From positions 64,999 to 128,998 of the forward strand of contig NZ_KZ454936.1 of NCBI RefSeq assembly GCF_002797315.1: a DNA stretch of 64,000 nt. The letters run 5' to 3'. Position numbers and translations under genes: made by a program. Position 1 is the first letter of the stretch, and the number at the start of each line of letters is the position of its first letter. The stretch comes from Bacillus sp. FJAT-44742 (GTDB lineage: Bacteria > Bacillota > Bacilli > Bacillales > Marinococcaceae). The notes under the pieces are model-generated. The model made no database searches, had not been told where the DNA came from, and saw only the letters and a list, made by a program, of their open reading frames with translations. This document shows, piece after piece, positions 56,165-64,000 of this stretch.

Positions 56165-56207
56165 AATACCGTAACAAATGATGAAACATCCTGAATTATC
56201 ATCGTGA

Positions 56208-58250
<2,043 letters not shown>

Positions 58251-58262
58251 TAAGGGAAAGGA

Positions 58263-58290
58263 GAAGGAGAAGGTTCCTTCTCCTTCTTTT
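58263..58290 (+). terminator. Intrinsic terminator after ligA
   Basis: GAAGGAGAAGG/CCTTCTCCTTC (58263-58273 with 58276-58286), a perfect inverted repeat whose centre forms a 4-6-nt loop, is followed by TTTT. camS starts about 160 bases on, so read-through or a separate promoter is needed. Confidence 0.75.
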
Positions 58291-58447
58291 CGAGAATTGA
58301 GTTATTTTTCTCTTGAGCGCTTGGATGGAAAAGCCTATGATAAAACAAGACATCCAAATCATGGCTGTTTTACCTGTAAAAGAAGCCAGCTTTATAAGTG
58401 GTGCCTAATAAATAAGATTGAGATCAGGGAATGAGGAGATGGGAATA

Positions 58448-59644
58448 ATGGTTAAGAAAGCGGGTTGCTTTGTTTTTGCGGCCCTCGTTTTACTTTCAGG
58501 CTGCCTGCCCGGGTTAGAAACAGATGAAACGGCAGACGTGGAAGAAAGTGATGAAGATGGAGCAGACACGGTTGTTGAAGTGAGTCCGGAAATTCCAAGT
58601 TTGGACAGTTATTACAGAAGCATTTTACAGGACGGACAGTATCGGCATGGAGCGACCAGAGGGTTCAGTACATCGGTGGTTTATAACCGTATGGACTTAG
58701 AAAGGCTGGAGGTAGGCCTTACGGAACTGGCGTCTGATCAATTTGATCCTTCTTCTTATTTTTTTAGTGAAGGCCAGTTTATTACGAGAAGTGACTTGAA
58801 CAACTGGTTACGTCGTTATGAAGAACCGGAAGATGAAGACGACGAAGGGAATCTCCTTGGATTGAACCCGCCCCTTGGAGAAGGAAGCTCTTTTGAAGAA
58901 AGAGAAAGAAATTCTCCACGCTATTTGTCTCATATTCTAGAGCATAATTATGTAACAGAAAATGAAAATGGCAATTTGGAGATTGGCGGACTGGCCATAG
59001 GAATTTCCTTAAACAGTGCCTATTATTTTAGAGAACGGCACGATGATGGAAGTTACGGTCCCTGGTTTAATGAAGAAATCGATGAAGAGGTTAGTCTGGA
59101 AGAGGGCCAGAGGATTGCCCAGGAGGTACTGGAACGCCTAAGAAGTGAAGACAGGGAAGACGGAATATTGGAAGACGTTCCAATTGTTTTTGCACTCTTT
59201 AGAGAAGCACCTCGTCAGTCTTCTGTGCCAGGTGAGTTTATTGCAACAGCAGTGGCTGATCCCGGCCAGGACGTAGGCGGGTGGCAAACCTTAAACGAAG
59301 CTCATTATTTGTTTCCTTCCGGGACAGCTGAAAATGAGCAAAGAACAGATGCGGAGAGGTTTAATCAATTTAGTAATGATATAAACAGATTCTTTGAAAA
59401 CTACGTGGGTGTTGTTGGAAATGGTTATTATCAAAATGACCAGATGCAAAGGATGGAGATTGAGATTCCGATCCGTTTTTACAGTAAAACAGAAGTAATA
59501 GCATTTACCCAGCATGTGACTGACCGGGTGGAACAGCATTTTTCTCCTGAAATTGAAGTCCAGATTCGTGTGACTGCTTCAGGAGAAGAGGAAGCCTTAA
59601 TTGTAAGAGAGCCCGACGAGGAACCATATATCCATATTCATTAA
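58448..59644 (+). CDS. camS: CamS/YerH-family lipoprotein
   Basis: A 398-residue lipoprotein with signal peptide and lipobox LLSGC (Cys19). The mature part starts with an Asp/Glu-rich stretch (about 22-50), then the CamS domain with SLDSYYRSILQDGQYRHGATRG near 58. In enterococci and staphylococci the signal peptide of related proteins is processed to the sex pheromone cAM373; in bacilli the role is unknown. Acidic residues are abundant through the whole protein. I start at ATG 58448, 9 bases after GAGGAG; another in-frame ATG lies three codons before. It stands after ligA, as yerH does in B. subtilis. Confidence 0.9.
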   Translation: MVKKAGCFVFAALVLLSGCLPGLETDETADVEESDEDGADTVVEVSPEIPSLDSYYRSILQDGQYRHGATRGFSTSVVYNRMDLERLEVGLTELASDQFDPSSYFFSEGQFITRSDLNNWLRRYEEPEDEDDEGNLLGLNPPLGEGSSFEERERNSPRYLSHILEHNYVTENENGNLEIGGLAIGISLNSAYYFRERHDDGSYGPWFNEEIDEEVSLEEGQRIAQEVLERLRSEDREDGILEDVPIVFALFREAPRQSSVPGEFIATAVADPGQDVGGWQTLNEAHYLFPSGTAENEQRTDAERFNQFSNDINRFFENYVGVVGNGYYQNDQMQRMEIEIPIRFYSKTEVIAFTQHVTDRVEQHFSPEIEVQIRVTASGEEEALIVREPDEEPYIHIH

Positions 59645-59650
59645 AAGCAC

Positions 59651-59707
59651 GGCAAGAAAGCAGATGTCAGGGAAACTTTCTTCAATGTTTGTCTTTCTTG
59701 CCTTTTG
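59651..59707 (+). terminator. Terminator after camS
   Basis: A perfect 10-bp stem GGCAAGAAAG/CTTTCTTGCC (59651-59660 with 59693-59702) with a long 32-nt loop is followed by TTTT. The long loop makes strength uncertain. Confidence 0.65.
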
Positions 59708-59736
59708 TTGATTGTACATGTTGGATTTGGTATCAT
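59708..59736 (+). promoter_or_regulatory. Promoter of gatCAB
   Basis: TTGATT (59708-59713) and TATCAT (59731-59736) are 17 bases apart, and TG stands one base before the -10 (TGGTATCAT), giving a good sigma-A promoter 45 bases before gatC. Confidence 0.7.
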
Positions 59737-59780
59737 CAATGTATTGTGAAAAAGGACGATTTTAACGGAGGTGACAGGCA

Positions 59781-60071
59781 GTGAGCAGAATTACGAAAGA
59801 GCAGGTCTTACACGTTGCATATCTCGCGCGCATGTCTTTGACAGAAGAAGAAGTAGAAAAGTTCACTAAAGATCTTGACGATATAATTGGATCAGCAGAA
59901 CAGTTAAATGAAGTAGATACAACAAATGTAGAACCAACGACCCATGTTTTAGATCTTCACAATGTTCTTAGAAAAGATGAAGTAAGACCGTCTTTGGATC
60001 GTGAAGACGTACTCAAAAATGCACCAGATCATGAGGATGGCCGATTTAAAGTGCCGTCTATTCTTGAATAA
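59781..60071 (+). CDS. gatC: Asp-tRNA(Asn)/Glu-tRNA(Gln) amidotransferase subunit C
   Basis: GatC (96 aa) wraps between GatA and GatB to hold the amidotransferase together. The family pattern is present: [21 protein letters not shown], then [16 protein letters not shown] and a C-terminal [19 protein letters not shown] start behind GGAGGTGAC. It heads gatCAB, the order of B. subtilis, and lies 15 bases before gatA. Confidence 0.96.
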   Translation: MSRITKEQVLHVAYLARMSLTEEEVEKFTKDLDDIIGSAEQLNEVDTTNVEPTTHVLDLHNVLRKDEVRPSLDREDVLKNAPDHEDGRFKVPSILE

Positions 60072-60086
60072 AGGAGGGAGCTCACC

Positions 60087-61544
60087 GTGTCTATTTTAGA
60101 AGAGAGTTTTTCTACGATACATAAAAGGCTCGAAAATAAAGAAATTACTGTCTCAGAACTTGTTGATGCTTCATTTAAGCGTATCAATGAAGTAGATGAT
60201 AAAGTTAAGGCGTTTCTCACGTTAAATGAAGAAGAAGCACGCAGTCATGCAAAGAATCTCGATGAAGCTTTGGAAAAAGAGGGAGTAAATGGCGCCCTTT
60301 TTGGGATACCTGCTGGAATTAAAGATAACATTACGACAAAAGGTGTTCGCACAACCTGCGCTAGTAAAATTCTCGCAAACTTTGAGCCTGTTCATAACGC
60401 CACAGCGATTGAGGGGTTAAATAAGGCAAATTCTGTTCAAATTGGAAAGTTGAATATGGATGAATTTGCTATGGGATCTTCTAATGAAAATTCTGGTTTT
60501 TTCGTGACCCGTAATCCTTGGAACACCGATTATGTTCCAGGAGGATCGAGCGGGGGATCAGCAGCCGCTGTAGCAGCTGGAGAAGTTCCTTTTACTCTTG
60601 GTTCTGATACAGGTGGATCTATAAGGGAACCGGCAGCTTATTGTGGAGTTGTGGGGCTAAAGCCTACATACGGACGAGTATCGCGTTACGGACTGGTAGC
60701 ATTTGCTTCCTCTCTTGACCAAATCGGGCCCATTACCCGTACAGTAGAAGACAATGCTCTTGTTCTTCAGCAAATCGCTGGTCACTCCAACATGGATTCC
60801 ACGTCCGCAGATATTCCTGTTCCAGATTTTCTAAGCATGATTACTGGGGAAATCAAAGGCAAGCGGATTGGCGTGCCGAAAGAATATTTATCTGAAGGTG
60901 TGGAACAAGGTGTTAAAGACAGGGTACTAGAGGCATTAAAAGTGCTGGAAGATCTAGGTGCGAGCTGGGAAGAAGTATCTCTTCCTCACTCTAAATATGC
61001 GGTTTCCTGCTACTACCTGCTGGCTTCTTCTGAAGCATCAGCCAACCTTGCCCGCTTTGATGGTGTGCGCTACGGTGTAAGATCAGATAATGCAAATGAC
61101 TTACTTGAAATGTATCAGCGCTCTCGTGACGAGGGATTTGGCGATGAAGTAAAGCGGCGTATTATGCTTGGAACCTTCGCATTGAGCAGTGGTTATTACG
61201 ATGCTTACTATAAAAAAGCACAAAAGGTCCGTACTCTTATTAAAAGAGATTTTGAAGAAGTGCTTCAAAACTTTGATGTGATCGTAGGGCCGACCTCGCC
61301 AACAACAGCATTTAAAATTGGTGAGCAGGTGGATGATCCGCTTACCATGTACGCTAACGACGTGATGACTATTCCAATTAATCTGGCTGGTGTCCCTGCC
61401 ATTTCCGTACCTTGCGGCTTCTCTCAAGGAATGCCGGTAGGACTGCAAATCATTGGTAAGCCGTTCGAAGAAGGAGAAGTCTACCGAATGGCTCATGCCT
61501 ATGAACAAGCTACAGAATACTATAAAGAAAAGCCGGAATTGTAA
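60087..61544 (+). CDS. gatA: Asp-tRNA(Asn)/Glu-tRNA(Gln) amidotransferase subunit A
   Basis: GatA (485 aa) is the amidase-signature subunit that frees ammonia from glutamine. The Ser-cisSer-Lys triad lies in [11 protein letters not shown] (Lys near residue 78) and [33 protein letters not shown], with serines near 153 and 177. GTG start behind AAAGGAGGG. The host thus probably charges Gln-tRNA by amidation, as bacilli do. Confidence 0.97.
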   Translation: MSILEESFSTIHKRLENKEITVSELVDASFKRINEVDDKVKAFLTLNEEEARSHAKNLDEALEKEGVNGALFGIPAGIKDNITTKGVRTTCASKILANFEPVHNATAIEGLNKANSVQIGKLNMDEFAMGSSNENSGFFVTRNPWNTDYVPGGSSGGSAAAVAAGEVPFTLGSDTGGSIREPAAYCGVVGLKPTYGRVSRYGLVAFASSLDQIGPITRTVEDNALVLQQIAGHSNMDSTSADIPVPDFLSMITGEIKGKRIGVPKEYLSEGVEQGVKDRVLEALKVLEDLGASWEEVSLPHSKYAVSCYYLLASSEASANLARFDGVRYGVRSDNANDLLEMYQRSRDEGFGDEVKRRIMLGTFALSSGYYDAYYKKAQKVRTLIKRDFEEVLQNFDVIVGPTSPTTAFKIGEQVDDPLTMYANDVMTIPINLAGVPAISVPCGFSQGMPVGLQIIGKPFEEGEVYRMAHAYEQATEYYKEKPEL

Positions 61545-61558
61545 GGGGGGATAAGGAA

Positions 61559-62992
61559 ATGAAATTTGAAACAGTCATTGGACTCGAAGTGCATTCAGAA
61601 TTAAAGACAAATTCCAAGATTTTCTGCGGATGTTCAACTGAATTCGGAGCACCTCCAAACACCCATACCTGTCCGGTATGCCTGGGACACCCTGGTGTGC
61701 TTCCTGTATTAAATGAACGGGCGGTTGAATATGCAGTAAAAGCAGCCATGGCCTTAAATTGTGATATTGCTGAAAATACAAAGTTCGACCGGAAAAACTA
61801 TTTCTATCCAGACAGCCCAAAAGCCTATCAAATTTCCCAATTTGATAAGCCTGTTGGTGAGAATGGCTGGATTGAAATTGAAGTAGAGGGCAAAAAGAAG
61901 AGAATCGGTATTACCCGTCTCCACTTGGAGGAAGATGCGGGAAAGCTGACTCATGATGAATACGGTGAGCATTCCTTGGTGGATTTTAACCGAGTAGGAA
62001 CACCACTCGTTGAAATCGTTTCTGAGCCGGATATTGAGACACCTGAAGAAGCCTACGCTTATCTTGAAAAATTGAAAGCTATTCTTCAGTATACAGAGGT
62101 TTCCGATTGTAAGATGGAAGAAGGCTCCCTTCGCTGTGATGCTAACATTTCATTGCGTCCTGCAGGACAAGTGGAGTTTGGAACAAAAACAGAGCTGAAA
62201 AACCTTAACTCTTTTGCAAATGTACAAAAAGGACTGGCTTTTGAAGAAAAACGGCAGGAGCAGGAGCTTCTTTCCGGTGGAGAAATTCTACAAGAAACAC
62301 GCCGCTGGGACGATGCAAAGAAAGAAACAATCCTCATGCGTGTGAAGGAAGGCTCTGATGATTACCGTTACTTCCCGGAACCAGACTTGGTAGCTCTTCA
62401 CATTGATCATGAGTGGAAGGAAAAAATCAAAGAAACCATTCCTGAACTTCCTGATGAAAGAAAAAATCGTTATATTAATGAGTTAGGACTCTCAGCGTAT
62501 GATGCCGGTGTAATCACTCAATCAAAGGCAATGTCTGATTACTTTGAAGAGACGGTTGAAAAGGGCGGAGACGCCAAGCAGGCAGCAAACTGGCTGATGG
62601 GCGAAGTAAATGCGTACATGAACGCAAACGGTAAAGACCTTGAGGAATTAGCTCTTACTCCAGAGTCATTATCGAAGTTAATCGCTCTCATTGAAAAGGG
62701 AACCATTTCAAGCAAGATTGCGAAAAAGGTATTTGCTGACCTGGTTGAAAAGGGCGGAGACCCAGAGGAGATCGTAAAAGAGAAAGGTCTTGTTCAAATC
62801 TCCGACGAAGGAGAGTTGAAAAAGATTGTAGACGAAATTCTCGATAACAACCAGCAATCTATTGAAGACTTTAAAAATGGAAAAGATAAAGCTTTTGGAT
62901 TCCTTGTTGGACAGACAATGAAGCAGACCAAGGGTAAAGCAAACCCTCAAATGGTTAACAAGCTGATAAAAGAAGGAATTGACCAAAGATAG
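61559..62992 (+). CDS. gatB: Asp-tRNA(Asn)/Glu-tRNA(Gln) amidotransferase subunit B
   Basis: GatB (477 aa) phosphorylates the mischarged tRNA and completes transfer of ammonia. Segments typical of the family are [27 protein letters not shown] with zinc-type cysteines, [17 protein letters not shown] and the C-terminal YqeY-like tRNA-binding domain from about 330. The ATG follows AGGGGGG. It ends gatCAB, and a good terminator follows. Confidence 0.97.
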   Translation: MKFETVIGLEVHSELKTNSKIFCGCSTEFGAPPNTHTCPVCLGHPGVLPVLNERAVEYAVKAAMALNCDIAENTKFDRKNYFYPDSPKAYQISQFDKPVGENGWIEIEVEGKKKRIGITRLHLEEDAGKLTHDEYGEHSLVDFNRVGTPLVEIVSEPDIETPEEAYAYLEKLKAILQYTEVSDCKMEEGSLRCDANISLRPAGQVEFGTKTELKNLNSFANVQKGLAFEEKRQEQELLSGGEILQETRRWDDAKKETILMRVKEGSDDYRYFPEPDLVALHIDHEWKEKIKETIPELPDERKNRYINELGLSAYDAGVITQSKAMSDYFEETVEKGGDAKQAANWLMGEVNAYMNANGKDLEELALTPESLSKLIALIEKGTISSKIAKKVFADLVEKGGDPEEIVKEKGLVQISDEGELKKIVDEILDNNQQSIEDFKNGKDKAFGFLVGQTMKQTKGKANPQMVNKLIKEGIDQR

Positions 62993-62999
62993 CATTTTC

Positions 63000-63030
63000 A
63001 TCCCTGCCTTTCTACAAGGCGGGGATTTTT
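63000..63030 (+). terminator. Intrinsic terminator of gatCAB
   Basis: The stem ATCCCTGCCTT/AAGGCGGGGAT (63000-63010 with 63016-63026, one G-U pair) is followed by TTTTT. Confidence 0.9.
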
Positions 63031-63545
63031 ATTATCCTGTCGCGGGGCATACGAATATTTTTTAATAGGAGTTAATTTCCTTTGAATCCTGAGTTCATGA
63101 TAGTTATCATCTTTGAAAACAAGTTATGGAGAGGGAAACAGAGAATATAATATAAAGAGACAAAAGGGGCAGGATTGAACAGAATGTTTCTCTCATGAGG
63201 GATTAATAAGAAAACAACTTGAAACGGTTTTATTTGGCTGTTAAGGAGTTTCTTTTATTAAAGAGTCGGATATGACCACTCAGGAGACACACTGTTGTTT
63301 TTTAAGTAGAGAACCTCTTAGGCAAAGTGGAAGTAAAAAGTAGAGTTTAGAAAAGATTAAATGATATAGTTATAGGGTAGAAAGTAAGAGCTGGATGTCA
63401 AAAGTGTAAATTTGCGTAAGTTAATTATAGATATGCCATACTGACAGAAAAAGCATGCAAAAAAGCTCAGAGTTCTTCTGTGGCCTAGGAAAGACATGCT
63501 ACTGAGGATAACTCTATATTTGAGAAAACAGGAGTGCGCACGCCT
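63031..63545. other. Long noncoding region before dgkB
   Basis: About 515 bases with no convincing gene. A TATAAT at 63146-63151 is possible as a -10 but lacks a -35. Near the right end, nested inverted repeats occur: AGCATG/CATGCT (about 63450-63500) and CTCAG-AGAGTT with CTGAG-AACTCT, which could fold into a structured leader just before the dgkB SD (ACAGGAG). I recognise no known riboswitch or T-box. Confidence 0.4.
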
Positions 63546-64000
63546 ATGAAAACAGCCAGAGTCATTTATAATCCGACAGCAGGACGGGAACAAACAAAAA
63601 AGCAATTAGCATATATACTTGACCGCCTGGAAACAGCAGGTTTCGAAGCATCAGCTCATATGACGAAAAGAGAAGGATGTGCCAAAGAGGCAGCCAGAAA
63701 AGCGGGAGAAAAAGGGTATGATGTCGTTATTGCTGCCGGTGGGGACGGAACGATATTTGAAGTTGTCAACGGGCTGGCTGAATTGCCTTATCGTCCCAAG
63801 CTTGGTCTAATTCCTGCCGGCACGACAAATGATTTGGCCCGCGCCCTTGGCATTCATGGGAATGATATTGAAAAAACGTGCGATGTTTTGTGCGATGATT
63901 ACACAAAACCCGTGGATATAGGAAAGGTAGGCAATCAATATTTTGTAAACATTGCTGCTGCTGGCAAGCTGACTGAACTAACCTATGATACACCTAGTAA
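63546..64000 (+). CDS. dgkB: Diacylglycerol kinase DgkB, N-terminal part
   Basis: The first 151 codons of a DAGK-catalytic-domain lipid kinase; the gene runs past the window. It begins KTARVIYNPTAGRE, with the nucleotide motif AAGGDGTIFEVVNGL near residue 62 and IPAGTTNDLARALGI near 88. DgkB phosphorylates diacylglycerol in the cytoplasmic leaflet, recycling it from lipoteichoic acid synthesis. It follows gatB with the same relation as in B. subtilis (dgkB after gatCAB), supporting synteny. CAGGAG precedes the ATG. Confidence 0.93.
   Translation, partial: MKTARVIYNPTAGREQTKKQLAYILDRLETAGFEASAHMTKREGCAKEAARKAGEKGYDVVIAAGGDGTIFEVVNGLAELPYRPKLGLIPAGTTNDLARALGIHGNDIEKTCDVLCDDYTKPVDIGKVGNQYFVNIAAAGKLTELTYDTPS

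Overview
The window reads as chromosome from a Bacillaceae bacterium (Firmicutes), probably a salt-tolerant relative of Bacillus subtilis. Gene order at both ends follows B. subtilis: the pur operon, then yerA-yerB-yerC at one end, and pcrB-pcrA-ligA-camS (yerH)-gatCAB-dgkB at the other. SD sequences are strong, GTG/TTG starts are common, and several surface or lipoproteins (UrtA linker, CamS) are very rich in Asp/Glu, which suggests halotolerance. No tRNA, rRNA, CRISPR array or intact mobile element was seen. The first gene (purK) and the last (dgkB) are cut by the window edges.

Layout. 1-12067: de novo purine biosynthesis, purK-B-C-S-Q-L-F-M-N-H-D, with many overlaps and an internal terminator between purN and purH. 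12045-12507: two small minus-strand membrane proteins. 12653-15835: yerA, yerB, yerC. 15984-52974: an approximately 37-kb block for purine catabolism and urea use, placed between yerC and pcrB, which lie close together in B. subtilis. It holds an NCS2 permease, a purine-type amidohydrolase and xanthine dehydrogenase pucABCDE (plus strand); a GNAT gene in AT-rich DNA; then, on the minus strand, a PbuG-type permease, uraH, the fused decarboxylase/uricase pucL and the regulator pucR; then plus-strand allC-pucG-allB, a gamma-glutamyltransferase-like gene and a FAH-family gene; minus-strand urtABCDE; plus-strand ureABCEFGD; minus-strand DUR3-type urea symporter with a small membrane partner; minus-strand adenine deaminase; and one unknown gene. 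53157-64000: pcrB, pcrA, ligA, camS, gatCAB and the start of dgkB.

Together these genes form a full nitrogen-scavenging route: adenine and guanine are deaminated, xanthine is oxidised to urate, urate goes through hydroxyisourate and OHCU to allantoin, allantoate and ureidoglycine, and PucG makes oxalurate. Urea from outside is taken in by an ABC importer and a sodium symporter and split by urease. Four close matches, and one weak match, to the GlnR/TnrA box TGTNA-N7-TNACA sit in the intergenic regions of exactly these units (16344, 29470, 31381, 43161, 50427), so the block looks like one nitrogen-limitation regulon.

The strongest candidates for something new are: the leader RNA at about 16402-16566 before the NCS2-puc operon, which can fold into a base stem that competes with a strong intrinsic terminator and does not look like the known guanine aptamer; the GGT-like and FAH-like genes attached to the allantoin genes, possibly an oxamate/oxalurate branch; and the 79-residue membrane protein paired with the DUR3 symporter, whose transcript also carries a 17-codon leader reading frame.
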